Positions 8,848 through 16,388 of a DNA stretch of 64,000 nt are shown here, piece after piece (within the stretch, counting starts at the first letter, position 1; each line of letters starts with the position of its first letter). Position numbers and translations under genes: made by a program. Source of the stretch: Kitasatospora kifunensis (lineage in GTDB: Bacteria > Actinomycetota > Actinomycetes > Streptomycetales > Streptomycetaceae); contig NZ_JACHJV010000001.1 in NCBI RefSeq assembly GCF_014203855.1, positions 3,286,001 to 3,350,000 of the forward strand. The letters run 5' to 3'. The notes beneath the pieces are model-generated. The model was not told the DNA's origin, searched no databases, and saw only the letters and a list, made by a program, of their open reading frames with translations.

Positions 8848-9759
8848 TCAGACCGGTCGGCCTCGACCCGTGAGCACCCGCCGGATCACCTGGCGGGCGG
8901 TTCCCGCCATCGCCGGGCGGGTGTCGCGGTAGTAGCGCAGCTCGCCGAGCGCCGTGGAGAGCGCCCAGGCACGGCCGCGCGCCCAGCAGGCGTCGTCCGC
9001 GTGGTCAGCGGGCAGCGCCGCGCGGAAGGCCGGGTGAGCGGCGGTCGGCAGCAGGTACCAGGCCGCGAGCAGGTCGACGGCGGGGTCGCCCAGGCCCAGG
9101 CAGCCGAAGTCGATGACGGCGTTGAGCCGGCCGCCGAGGGTCAGCACGTTGCCGGGTTGCAGGTCCGCGTGGATCCAGACGGCCGCGCCGGGGTGGGCGG
9201 GGGCGCGCAGGCCCGCCTCCCAGACGGCGGTTGCCGCTTCGGCGTCAACGGTCTCGCCCTCGCTGGCGGCGAGTTCGGCGATCGCGGCGCGGGTGCCCTG
9301 GTCACGCGCCGCCAGGGGCTCGCTGCGGTAGGACGGCGGGCCGTCGGCCGGGTCGATCCGGTGCAGCGCGGCGATGAAGTGCGCCAACTCCACGGCTGAC
9401 AGGTCGGGTTCAGTGAAAGCCCCGGCCTCGCCTTCAAGCCAGGCGTAGACCGACCAGGGCCACGGGTAGCCCTCCCCCGGCCGGCCTTGGCCCAGCGGGG
9501 CGGGGATGGCGACCGGCAACTGCGGTGCGAGATACGGCAACCAGCGATGCTCCTTCGTCACGTCCTCGGCGGAGCCTGCGGTCCGGGGCAGGCGCACGAG
9601 CCTGTCCGCGCCGAGTCGGAAGATGGCGTTGGAGGTGCCCGCGGAGTCGAGCGGCGTCACGGGCAGGCCCGCCCACTGCGGGAACTGGGCGGCGAGCAGC
9701 GCGCGCACCAGGGGCGCGCTGGTGTCCGCCTCGTCGGCGTGCAGTTTGGCAGCGGTCAT
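8848..9759 (-). CDS. Aminoglycoside phosphotransferase (APH)-family kinase
   Basis: 303-residue cytoplasmic kinase of the APH/choline kinase fold. The catalytic loop IHADLQPGNVL and the metal-binding DFG in VIDFGCLGLGDPAVD are intact, and the N-terminal lobe has GTSNAIFRLG as nucleotide loop. The start ATG at 9759 agrees with family length. Such proteins phosphorylate aminoglycosides, macrolides or small metabolites; the substrate cannot be assigned here. It is convergent with the upstream lipoprotein gene, with 7 bases between the stops. Confidence 0.85.
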   Translation of the reverse strand: MTAAKLHADEADTSAPLVRALLAAQFPQWAGLPVTPLDSAGTSNAIFRLGADRLVRLPRTAGSAEDVTKEHRWLPYLAPQLPVAIPAPLGQGRPGEGYPWPWSVYAWLEGEAGAFTEPDLSAVELAHFIAALHRIDPADGPPSYRSEPLAARDQGTRAAIAELAASEGETVDAEAATAVWEAGLRAPAHPGAAVWIHADLQPGNVLTLGGRLNAVIDFGCLGLGDPAVDLLAAWYLLPTAAHPAFRAALPADHADDACWARGRAWALSTALGELRYYRDTRPAMAGTARQVIRRVLTGRGRPV

Positions 9760-9943
9760 GGGCGTCGATGCAAGCGGGTGGGGCTTCGGCCGTCAACTCG
9801 ATTTCCACATACTGGCCGCACTGCGGCCGCGCTGCTCGCTGGGCGCACCCGGAGCACGTGTGGGTCGGAAATCAGGAGACGTCGCTCAAGCCGCCTATTA
9901 GGCTGGCCAGTTCGCTCTTCGCGCCTTTCCGAAGGAGACCGCC

Positions 9944-10909
9944 TTGACTGAACTGTTCTCGCTCACCGAACCGTACGACCACGGCCTGCTCGACGTCGGT
10001 GACGACAATCGGATCTACTGGGAGACCTTCGGCAACCCCGAGGGCAAGCCCGTCGTGATCGTGCACGGCGGCCCCGGCGGCGGCCGGGGCCGTGGCCGGA
10101 ACTCAAGCTTCGATCCCGAGATCTACCGGATCGTCCGCTACGACCAGCGCAACTGCGGCGACAGCCTGCCGCACGCCGCCGAGCCTGGCGTGAGCCTCGA
10201 ACACAACACCACCGAGCACCTCATCGCCGACCTGGAGCGCCTGCGCGAGCACCTGGGCATCGAGCGCTGGATGCTGTTCGGCGGCTCCTGGGGCCCGACG
10301 CTGATGGTGGCCTATGCCGAGCGGTATCCCGAGCGGGTGACCGAGATCATCCTCATCAGCGCCTCCCTGGCCAGCCGGGACGAGATCGACTGGCTCTACA
10401 ACGGCCTGGGCCGACTGCTCCCCGGCCCCTGGGAGGCGTTCCGCGACGCCCTGCCGGCTGCGGAGCGGGACGGCGACCTGGTGGCGGCCTACAACCGGCT
10501 GCTGAACAGCCCGGACCAGGCGGTCCGGATGCAGGCGGCACGCGACTGGTGCACCTGGGAGGACGCGGTGATCGCCCACGAGACGCAGGGCCACCCGGGC
10601 GCCTACAGCAACCGGTCGGACGAGGCGCTGCTGGCGCTCGCCCGGATCTGCGCCCACTACTGGTCCCACGGCTCCTGGCTGGAGGAAGGCCAACTGGTGC
10701 GCGACGCCCACCGGTTGGCCGGTATCCCGGGTGTGCTGGTCCAGGGCAGGCTCGACCTGGGCTGCCCGTTGAAGGCCCCGTGGGCGCTGGCCAAGGCCTG
10801 GCCCGACGCCGAGTTGAAGGTGATCGACGACGCGGGACACACGGGCAGCTCCACCATGACGGAGGTGGTCATGGAGGCCGTGGCGCGGTTCGGCAAGAAC
10901 GGGCACTGA
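9944..10909 (+). CDS. Alpha/beta-hydrolase, prolyl aminopeptidase-like
   Basis: 321-residue serine hydrolase resembling proline iminopeptidase (MEROPS S33), which removes N-terminal proline from peptides. The TTG start at 9944 is preceded by GAAGGAGACC. HGGPGGG forms the oxyanion loop (about residues 46-52), GGSWGPTL is the nucleophile elbow (Ser in GGSWG), and the expected Asp and His lie in QGRLDLGCP and DAGHTGS. The elbow has Pro where most family members have Ser, and the oxyanion loop is followed by a Gly/Arg-rich stretch (RGRGRN). Probably cytoplasmic; no signal peptide. Confidence 0.85.
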   Translation: MTELFSLTEPYDHGLLDVGDDNRIYWETFGNPEGKPVVIVHGGPGGGRGRGRNSSFDPEIYRIVRYDQRNCGDSLPHAAEPGVSLEHNTTEHLIADLERLREHLGIERWMLFGGSWGPTLMVAYAERYPERVTEIILISASLASRDEIDWLYNGLGRLLPGPWEAFRDALPAAERDGDLVAAYNRLLNSPDQAVRMQAARDWCTWEDAVIAHETQGHPGAYSNRSDEALLALARICAHYWSHGSWLEEGQLVRDAHRLAGIPGVLVQGRLDLGCPLKAPWALAKAWPDAELKVIDDAGHTGSSTMTEVVMEAVARFGKNGH

Positions 10910-10919
10910 CAGCCTGGTT

Positions 10920-10960
10920 GGGGCGGCCGCGCGAGGCGCTCGGCTCCGCGGGGCCGCCCC
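10920..10960. terminator. Hairpin between convergent hydrolase and VOC genes
   Basis: GGGGCGGCC at 10920-10928 pairs with GGCCGCCCC at 10952-10960, between two convergent stop codons. Confidence 0.6.
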
Positions 10961-10973
10961 TCCTACCGTCCGC

Positions 10974-11363
10974 TCACTCGGGGAAGCCGCCGTAGGGGCG
11001 GGTGATGATCTCCATCCCGTGGCCGACCGGGTCCAGGAAGTACAGCCCGCGCCCGCCGTCGTTGCGGTTGATCTCGCCCGGCTGCTTCATCCGCGGGTCG
11101 GCGTAGTAGGTGATCCCGGCCTTCCGGATCCGCTCGAACGCCGCGTCGAACTCCTCCTCGGAGATGAGGAAGGCGTAGTGCTGCATGGTGATCGACTCGG
11201 CCGCGACGGTGGCGAAGTCCAGCGTGACGCCGTTGGCGGTGGCGACCGGAACGAACGGGCCCCACTCGGCCCCGACCTCAAGGCCCAGGATCCTCGCCAG
11301 GAATTCGGCGGATTCCCGGTTGTTCCGGGCATGAACGATGGTGTGGTTCAACTCGACTGACAT
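10974..11363 (-). CDS. VOC-family (glyoxalase/bleomycin resistance-like) protein
   Basis: 129 residues, the usual size of a one-domain vicinal-oxygen-chelate protein. The paired beta-alpha-beta pattern starts at LNHTIVHARN and ends with YFLDPVGHGMEIITRPY, typical of the family, including a His near the start and a Glu near the end that could bind metal. VOC members include lyases, dioxygenases and drug-binding proteins; the role is unassigned. ATG start at 11363. Confidence 0.85.
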   Translation of the reverse strand: MSVELNHTIVHARNNRESAEFLARILGLEVGAEWGPFVPVATANGVTLDFATVAAESITMQHYAFLISEEEFDAAFERIRKAGITYYADPRMKQPGEINRNDGGRGLYFLDPVGHGMEIITRPYGGFPE

Positions 11364-11492
11364 GTGCGAATGCCTCCGTAAGGCACCTCGCGGACACCTC
11401 CATGCCTCACCCAGCCGGTGACCGACACGCGATGCCGCACCATCGACCCTAGGCGGCCCGGCAGCCGCTCGTCCAGCGGGAATTCGCCTGGT

Positions 11493-12080
11493 CTAGCGGC
11501 GGGTGAGGCGGGTGAGGGTGATGCCGTTGGCGAAGGAGGTGCGTTCGGCGACCTCGAAGACGGTGGGGTCGAACTCGCCGTCGAAGGCCGGGATGCCTGC
11601 GCCCGCCACCACGGGGTAGCTCTTGATCAGCAGTTCGTCGATCTCGGGCAGCAGGGCGCCCGCGAGCTTCCCGCCGCCGCAGAGCCAGATGTCCAGGTCG
11701 GAGCTCTCCCGCTTGAGCGCGCGGACCAGCGCGAGCGGGTTGCTCGGGACCACGGTGACGGCCGGGTCGGCGACCTTGAGGGTGCTGGACACCACGTACT
11801 GGCGCAAGTGCGCGTAGGGGTTGGTGATCCCGGCGTCGAGTGCGGGCTGGTAGCTCCCGAGGCCCATGAGGACGGTGTCGAAGCGCCGGTTGGGCGCGTC
11901 CGCGAGCCCCATGGCGGCGCGCACGGCGGTCGGGACGGTCTCGGGGTAGAGCGTGGTGGTCCAGGACATGTAGGCGGCGGCCTGCTGCTCGTCGCCTGCG
12001 GGGAAGAAGTCGTACTCGCCGCTGGGACCGGCGATGCGGCCATCGAGGGTGACGGCGAGGTAGTACGCGAGCTTTCGCAA
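11493..12080 (-). CDS. Dihydrofolate reductase-fold (RibD C-terminal) protein
   Basis: 195-residue NADPH-dependent reductase-like protein of the RibD C-terminal/DHFR superfamily, starting at TTG 12080. MRKLAYYLAVTLDGRIAGPSG is the typical opening; GLGSYQPALDAG and DIWLCGGGKLAGALLPEIDELLI are the cofactor-binding parts. It is divergent from a TetR regulator and shares an inverted-repeat operator with it, so it is probably repressed by that regulator and induced by an unknown ligand. Confidence 0.88.
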   Translation of the reverse strand: MRKLAYYLAVTLDGRIAGPSGEYDFFPAGDEQQAAAYMSWTTTLYPETVPTAVRAAMGLADAPNRRFDTVLMGLGSYQPALDAGITNPYAHLRQYVVSSTLKVADPAVTVVPSNPLALVRALKRESSDLDIWLCGGGKLAGALLPEIDELLIKSYPVVAGAGIPAFDGEFDPTVFEVAERTSFANGITLTRLTRR

Positions 12081-12087
12081 TCCGATA

Positions 12088-12144
12088 ACTCCATACGTAG
12101 TACTCTGACTGAAGTGGTTAAGACGTTAGTACTACAGTTGGAGT
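12088..12144. promoter_or_regulatory. Long inverted-repeat operator between reductase and TetR genes
   Basis: Left arm 12088-12104 (ACTCCATACGTAGTACT) and right arm 12128-12144 match as an inverted repeat at 14 of 17 positions; both contain AGTACTAC or its complement and the 6-base palindrome AGTACT. The arms are separated by 23 bases. The right arm overlaps the ribosome site of the TetR gene. This is the expected place and form for TetR autoregulation and control of the divergent reductase. Confidence 0.8.
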
Positions 12145-12151
12145 GGTGTCA

Positions 12152-12736
12152 ATGGTGAGACGAAACGACCAGCGGCGTGCCGCGCTCGTCGATGCCGCGA
12201 TCGAGGTACTGGCCAGGGAGGGCGCGCGAGGCCTGACCTTCCGAGCGGTGGACACCGAGGCCGCCGTGCCCGCAGGCACCGCCTCCAACTACTTCGCCAA
12301 CCGCGACGACCTGCTCACCCAGGCCGGCGCCCGCGTCTACGAGCGGCTCCAGCCCGACGAGGCCACCGTCGCCCGCCAGCAGGCGGCCGGCCACGATCGG
12401 GAGACCTACGCGGCACTGATGCGCGAACTCGTCGGCCGCGTCGCCGCGTTCCGCACCGGCTACCTCGCCCTGCTCGAACTCCGCCTGGAGGCCACCCGCC
12501 GCCCCGAGCTGCGCGAGGTCCTCACCGAGCGGGTCCGCGCCGACCTCGACGCCAACGTCGCCTACCACGAGGCCTCCGGGCTGCCCGGCGATGCCATGGC
12601 CGTCAAGTTGCTGTACCTGACGCTGAACTGGCTGATCGTCGAACAGCTCACCCTGCCGGACGTCTTCACCGAGGCCGAACGCGAACTGCTGGTAACCACT
12701 GCGGTCGAGCGCATCGTGGCGGCGGACGGGGGCTAA
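12152..12736 (+). CDS. TetR-family transcriptional regulator
   Basis: 194 residues from ATG at 12152, chosen because TTGGAG is 8 bases upstream; in-frame GTGs at 12143 and 12146 are alternatives. N-terminal helix-turn-helix: RRAALVDAAIEVLAREGARG, then FRAVDTEAAVPAGTASNYFANRDDLL, with the usual Y/F-F-x-N/S-K/R-x-x-L end. The C-terminal all-helical ligand domain is of normal length. It likely represses itself and the divergent DHFR-fold gene through the inverted repeat between them. Its last 4 bases overlap the end of the convergent HTH gene. Confidence 0.92.
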   Translation: MVRRNDQRRAALVDAAIEVLAREGARGLTFRAVDTEAAVPAGTASNYFANRDDLLTQAGARVYERLQPDEATVARQQAAGHDRETYAALMRELVGRVAAFRTGYLALLELRLEATRRPELREVLTERVRADLDANVAYHEASGLPGDAMAVKLLYLTLNWLIVEQLTLPDVFTEAERELLVTTAVERIVAADGG

Positions 12737-13596
12737 CCCGGCTGCCCGTGCCCGGCGAGCGCTCGCCCCCGGGCGTCGAACAGCGCACGCCGGGCCAGGT
12801 CGGCACCCCGGGCGGTCGCCGCCGCGCCACCACCGACCGCGACCGGGCGAGAGCCGAGGCCCGCGCAGGCGCGGCAGATTCCGGGGCGCGGGACGGGGTC
12901 GTGGCACGTGGCGCACTCGGCGTAGCACGGGGTGGGCGGTGGCGGGCTGGCGGGTGGGAGCTTGCGCTCGAGGCGGCTGCGGAGGAACGGGGCCGGGGCC
13001 AGGACGGGGACGGGCAGACTGGAGCAGAGCGCGCGAGCCAGGTCGGCGACGGTGCTGCCGCGCTCCAGCCAGCGGGCCACCAGCGGGGCGAGCGAACGGG
13101 CTTCGGCCTCACCGATCCGCAGGCGCGGCTCCGGGCGGATCGCCCGGTAGAGCGCGGCGACGGCCGTCCGGGTCTGCTCGTCGGGGGCGGCCGGGGCGCC
13201 CGGGAGGGTGGGTTCTTTCTCCTGGTTCTTTACGTAAGGAACGTCAGGAGGACCAGGTTCTGGACCACCGGATCCCGGAGGGGTGACACCCGGAAGGTCG
13301 GGTCGCTGCGGCGTATCGAAGACGTGGACCTCGGAGCGCAGCGTTCCGTCGGGCATCCGGACCCGGTCGACGCGGTAATACCCCGCCTGGGTCAGCTCGT
13401 TGAGGGCCTTGCGGATCGCACTGCGGCCCTGGGGGCTGGAGTCGGCCATCTGCCGCCCGTCCTCGCGCCAGCCGTCGGGGCGGGAGAGGAGGTCGACGAG
13501 GAGGCCGCGAGCAGTGAAGCTGAGTTGGCGATCCTGGAGGACTCTGTTGGAGAACACGGTGAAGTGGCGCGCTGGCGCGCTACGATGGATGAACAT
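12733..13596 (-). CDS. Helix-turn-helix protein with C-terminal Cys cluster
   Basis: 287 residues from ATG at 13596. The N-terminal part (about 1-95) looks like a winged helix of the replication-initiator or GntR-like type: SFTARGLLVDLLSRPDGW, then SAIRKALNELTQAGYYRVDR. A Pro-rich linker leads to a helical part and then a putative zinc-binding cluster CYAECATCHDPVPRPGICRA with a further Cys. Related proteins are widespread in Streptomyces, often near DUF397 genes and mobile elements. Function unknown; DNA binding is inferred. No strong ribosome site directly precedes the ATG. Confidence 0.75.
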   Translation of the reverse strand: MFIHRSAPARHFTVFSNRVLQDRQLSFTARGLLVDLLSRPDGWREDGRQMADSSPQGRSAIRKALNELTQAGYYRVDRVRMPDGTLRSEVHVFDTPQRPDLPGVTPPGSGGPEPGPPDVPYVKNQEKEPTLPGAPAAPDEQTRTAVAALYRAIRPEPRLRIGEAEARSLAPLVARWLERGSTVADLARALCSSLPVPVLAPAPFLRSRLERKLPPASPPPPTPCYAECATCHDPVPRPGICRACAGLGSRPVAVGGGAAATARGADLARRALFDARGRALAGHGQPG

Positions 13597-13810
13597 TGGG
13601 AGCTACTGACTCCTGGTGTCGGGCCCCGGGGTGTTCGCGCACCGCCGGGGTCATCCTTTTTCCTGATGAAGTTTCGGGAAACGTAGCACGCTGGGAACGG
13701 CTGGCGATCGCCGATTCAAGCGTTTGATTCAAGCTGACTGATATAGCGTCAGTTTGATTACCATGTTTCAGTTTTGGCCACTAGCGCTTTCGCCCCTGCA
13801 TAGAACAGAA

Positions 13811-13842
13811 CCCCTGTGCGGCCAGTAGCGGCTTCACAGGGG
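13811..13842 (-). terminator. Hairpin terminator after the DUF397 pair
   Basis: CCCCTGTG at 13811-13818 pairs with CACAGGGG at 13835-13842, followed on the minus strand by TTCTGTTCT. It lies 18 bases past the last DUF397 stop. Confidence 0.65.
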
Positions 13843-13859
13843 TCCGGTGAGAGAGTGGA

Positions 13860-14054
13860 TCAGACGGCGCCGAAGTCGCCCGCCTGGACTCCGGCCACGA
13901 ACGCGGACCAGGATGCGGCGGGGACCACCAGGGCGCCTCCCTCGGGATCCTTCGAGTCACGGACGGGGACGACGCCGGGGAAGTTGGGGGCCACCTCGAT
14001 GCAGGCGCCGCCGTTGCTGCTGTAAGAGGACTTGAACCACTGGGGGTCGGTCAC
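13860..14054 (-). CDS. DUF397 protein (second copy)
   Basis: 64 residues from GTG at 14054 behind GAAGGGACA. It has the DUF397 pattern WFKSSYSSNGGACIEVA, VPVRDSKDPEG and SWSAFVAGVQAGDF. It is a close duplicate of the next gene; both are downstream of an XRE-DUF5753 gene. In Streptomyces such small proteins act as partners or antagonists of the adjacent XRE regulator (WhiJ-type systems); that role is inferred here. Confidence 0.92.
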   Translation of the reverse strand: MTDPQWFKSSYSSNGGACIEVAPNFPGVVPVRDSKDPEGGALVVPAASWSAFVAGVQAGDFGAV

Positions 14055-14071
14055 GGGATGTCCCTTCGTAG

Positions 14072-14266
14072 TCAGACGGTGCCGAAGTCGCCCGCCTGGA
14101 CTCCGGCCACGAACGCGGACCAGGATGCAGCGGGGACCACCAGGGCGGGGCCCGCCGGGTCCTTCGAGTCCCGAACCGGGACAGTGCCCGGCATGTTGGC
14201 GGCTACCTCGACGCAGGCGCCGCCGTTGTTGCTGTAACTGGACTTGTACCACTCGGGGGCAGTCAC
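14072..14266 (-). CDS. DUF397 protein (first copy)
   Basis: 64 residues from GTG at 14266. Its start overlaps the stop of the XRE gene in a GTGA, so the two are translationally coupled. The sequence EWYKSSYSNNGGACVEVA with VPVRDSKDP and SWSAFVAGVQAGDFGTV is nearly the same as the copy downstream, and the DNA of the two C-termini is almost identical, which shows a recent tandem duplication. Likely partner of the XRE regulator. Confidence 0.93.
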   Translation of the reverse strand: MTAPEWYKSSYSNNGGACVEVAANMPGTVPVRDSKDPAGPALVVPAASWSAFVAGVQAGDFGTV

Positions 14267-15099
14267 TGGATTTCCTCTCGTGCCTTGCTGATGAGCGCCA
14301 CGGATGCAGCCTGTGGTAGCGCCTCTACCTGAAGATGATGGTAGGCCGTCAGCAGACGGTGCACTGCTTCGGGATCGCGCTCAAACAGGCCCTGTTGAGC
14401 GGACTCCGAGTAGGCCGCCGTTGATCGATCCGGCAACCCGAGCAGGTAGACCGGGAGATCAAGGCTGCGGCTCTCGCCCATGGCATACGGGGCGATTTGC
14501 AGCGTCATGTTTGGCAACCCGGCTAGTTCAACAAGCCACTCGAGCTGCGCACTCATCACCTCGGGGCCACCGATCGGTCGACGGATGCAGCTCTCGTCAA
14601 GGACCGCGTAGAGCTGCGCCGGCGGCTGGCGGGTGATCAGCGCCTGACGACTGGCCAGCACGTCCAGCCTCTCAGCAGCCTGGGCCTCGGTGATGCTGCC
14701 TCGGTTCACGGATGCGGTGGCGAGAACTGCCGCGTACTCCAGCGTTTGCAGCAGCCCCGGGATGATTCCTACTTCAAAGAGCCGAAGCTCTGTCGCTTTC
14801 GCCTCATGGGCCACGTAATGGCCGAAGCCCTGGAGTAGGGCGCTTGCCCGAACATCCAAGAACAGGTTTGCGAACTTGGTGCCTGATCCGAACGCTCGAT
14901 CAACTTTTTGCGCGAAAGGCAAAGTTGGCGACTTCCTGCCAGTTTCAACCGAGGAGATGTGCCCTGGCGAGTACCCGGTTCGCTGAGATAAATGATCTTG
15001 CGTCATCCCCAACCCCTCTCGCATGGAGCGCAGTTCGGCACCGAAGGCCGCCCGGGGCGAAGCGTCAGGAGTAAGAGGCTTGAGGTTCACGGTCCCCAT
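14263..15099 (-). CDS. XRE-family regulator with DUF5753 (TTA codon)
   Basis: 278-residue regulator from ATG at 15099 (GGAAAG upstream); an upstream extension to 15216 has no ribosome site. The helix-turn-helix is at about 20-70 (MTQDHLSQRTGYSPGHISSV then ETGRKSPT) and the rest is the DUF5753 domain (LFEVGIIPGLLQTLEYA through DLPVYLLGLPD), probably a ligand or partner domain. Codon 37 (14989-14991) is TTA, the rare leucine codon read by the bldA tRNA in Streptomyces, so translation may wait for development. The gene is divergent from the graspetide operon and coupled to DUF397 genes. It probably controls the cluster. Confidence 0.92.
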   Translation of the reverse strand: MGTVNLKPLTPDASPRAAFGAELRSMREGLGMTQDHLSQRTGYSPGHISSVETGRKSPTLPFAQKVDRAFGSGTKFANLFLDVRASALLQGFGHYVAHEAKATELRLFEVGIIPGLLQTLEYAAVLATASVNRGSITEAQAAERLDVLASRQALITRQPPAQLYAVLDESCIRRPIGGPEVMSAQLEWLVELAGLPNMTLQIAPYAMGESRSLDLPVYLLGLPDRSTAAYSESAQQGLFERDPEAVHRLLTAYHHLQVEALPQAASVALISKAREEIQ

Positions 15100-15107
15100 T
15101 TTCTTTC

Positions 15108-15122
15108 CAACTTGCAAAGTTG
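15108..15122. promoter_or_regulatory. Palindrome in front of the XRE gene
   Basis: CAACTT-GCA-AAGTTG, perfect 6-bp arms, ends 9 bases from the XRE start codon. A good candidate for autoregulation by the XRE protein. Confidence 0.6.
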
Positions 15123-15160
15123 AATACCCCGGCAGCTTACGGGACAGTTTCGCCATCCTG

Positions 15161-15176
15161 GTAGTGGCTCCACTAC
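15161..15176. promoter_or_regulatory. Inverted repeat in front of the graspetide operon
   Basis: GTAGTG-GCTC-CACTAC, perfect 6-bp arms, just upstream of the GAGAGGAG ribosome site of the first small ORF. It may be an operator for the divergent XRE-DUF5753 regulator or a leader hairpin; its sequence differs from the palindrome at the XRE start. Confidence 0.55.
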
Positions 15177-15190
15177 AGAGAGGAGCGGTC

Positions 15191-15463
15191 ATGTCCAGAC
15201 CGGCCACCACCCCCACAACGATCTACCAGCCCCAACTTGGTGAACTGGTAAACGACTTGGCCCATCAAGGCGCACGCGGTGTCTACATGGGCGTCCTGGG
15301 CGACCGGGCCTATCTTCGCCCGCCAGGGGGAGGAGTCGAGTGGGACACAGACCCCGATCGGCTCGAACCCGCGCTCCCCGTCAGCCAGTTGGAGCCCGTC
15401 TCCCAACGCAGCACGCCCCGCCGCGCCGACCGCGTCGAACTGTCAGGCGAGCCCGACCGATGA
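15191..15463 (+). CDS. Small conserved-looking protein, first gene of the graspetide operon
   Basis: 90 residues from ATG at 15191 behind GAGAGGAG. Contains LGELVNDLAHQGARGVYMG then RAYLRPPGGGVEWDTDP. No Cys, no membrane segment. I recognise the type only as a small protein found beside XRE/DUF397 regulators in Streptomyces; no function is known. Its stop overlaps the next start in ATGA, so it is coupled to the next gene. Confidence 0.75.
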   Translation: MSRPATTPTTIYQPQLGELVNDLAHQGARGVYMGVLGDRAYLRPPGGGVEWDTDPDRLEPALPVSQLEPVSQRSTPRRADRVELSGEPDR

Positions 15464-15768
15464 ACGCCGGCCCAGAGCCTGCCGAACCGGTGGAGTTGCC
15501 GCCGAGCAACATGTGGCGAGAGGGGCGGTGCGTCTGCTGCGACCGTGAAACCATCGTCGCCCCCGGCCCTCAAATCGGCACGTCGGACAACCAGTTGGTG
15601 ACGCTCCCGTATTGCCAGGCGGGTTTCGAGCGGGCGTTGCGATACGTCCACCGGGTACGGATGCGCGTCGCTCTGTACGACCAGCAAAACGGGACCGCGC
15701 TGAAGAGCGGACCCACCCGAGAAGGAAGATCAGGGACTTGGACGACCACGTGCACGACCAGGAGCTGA
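15460..15768 (+). CDS. Small protein with Cys pair, graspetide operon
   Basis: 102 residues from ATG at 15460, overlapping the previous stop. The opening WREGRCVCCDRETIVAPG has a CVCC cluster and a further Cys follows in LPYCQAGFERAL, which could bind a metal. The C-terminal third is low in recognisable features and overlaps the start of the next gene by 31 bases. Unknown function. Confidence 0.6.
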   Translation: MNAGPEPAEPVELPPSNMWREGRCVCCDRETIVAPGPQIGTSDNQLVTLPYCQAGFERALRYVHRVRMRVALYDQQNGTALKSGPTREGRSGTWTTTCTTRS

Positions 15769-15995
15769 CTGCCGACAGGCCGGATGCCAAAGCGGACGAC
15801 GTTCCCGTTCTGCCGTGTCTGCGCTGTGATGAGCTGGATGCGCGGCGCCAGAGGGCCGTAGCGGCGCAGGACGAAAGCGCCCTGGTGGACTTCCGTGTAC
15901 TGATGCGCGAACACGCACGCCTCGCAAGGTGCCCCCGCGCCCGTGACGTCGTCGCTGCCTTCGCTCCGGTACACGACGAACACTGCTGGGTGTAG
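15738..15995 (+). CDS. Small protein, graspetide operon
   Basis: About 85 residues from TTG at 15738, with GAAGGAAG nine bases upstream; GTG at 15750 is the alternative. The readable core is LPCLRCDELDARRQRAVAAQ followed by DFRVLMREHARLARCPRARD and a C-terminal EHCWV. A CLRC pair plus later Cys could hold zinc. It overlaps the previous gene. Unknown function; coding status rests on ribosome site, position and composition. Confidence 0.55.
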   Translation: MDDHVHDQELTADRPDAKADDVPVLPCLRCDELDARRQRAVAAQDESALVDFRVLMREHARLARCPRARDVVAAFAPVHDEHCWV

Positions 15996-16108
15996 CCAGC
16001 CCAGCCACACAGTCCCCCGCCCCGGGGCGGGTTCAACCAGTGCTCGGTCCGATCCCCGGACGCCGGGGCGGGTCGTGATCTCGACACCAACTACTGGAAG
16101 GAAAAAGT

Positions 16109-16387
16109 ATGAACGCTGCTGCGCCTCCGTGGGGTACCACCCGGATGGGACCGTTCGTGGAGTCCGGGCCCGTGCCCGCGATCACGGCGGTCATCGACCC
16201 GGAAACGCAGGTCGCCGTGTACTACGACGACCAGGGGCGTGAGATGGACATGGGGGTTCACGGAACGAGCACCAACACCAGCACTCCGACCACCACTGGC
16301 CAGGGCGACGGTCAGAGCGGCCAGCAGAACCAGCCGACCGACATCGACAGCATGCCCGCCAACGACCAGGACCAGGGCACCGGCTGA
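16109..16387 (+). CDS. tgmA: ATP-grasp-modified RiPP precursor (graspetide)
   Basis: 92-residue precursor peptide from ATG at 16109 after GGAAGGAAA. The leader (about 1-50) has PPWGTTRMGPF and VIDPETQVAVYYDDQGRE, the pattern of the putative ATP-grasp target RiPP family. The core (about 51-92) begins HGTSTNTSTPTTTG: hydroxyl residues T53, S54, T55, T57, S58, T59, T61-T63, followed by acidic D67, D78, D80, D86 and D88 among Gln, Gly and Asn. No Cys or Lys is in the core, so Thr/Ser-to-Asp ester links are the likely modification. The partner enzymes lie directly downstream. Confidence 0.93.
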   Translation: MNAAAPPWGTTRMGPFVESGPVPAITAVIDPETQVAVYYDDQGREMDMGVHGTSTNTSTPTTTGQGDGQSGQQNQPTDIDSMPANDQDQGTG

Positions 16388-16388
16388 C

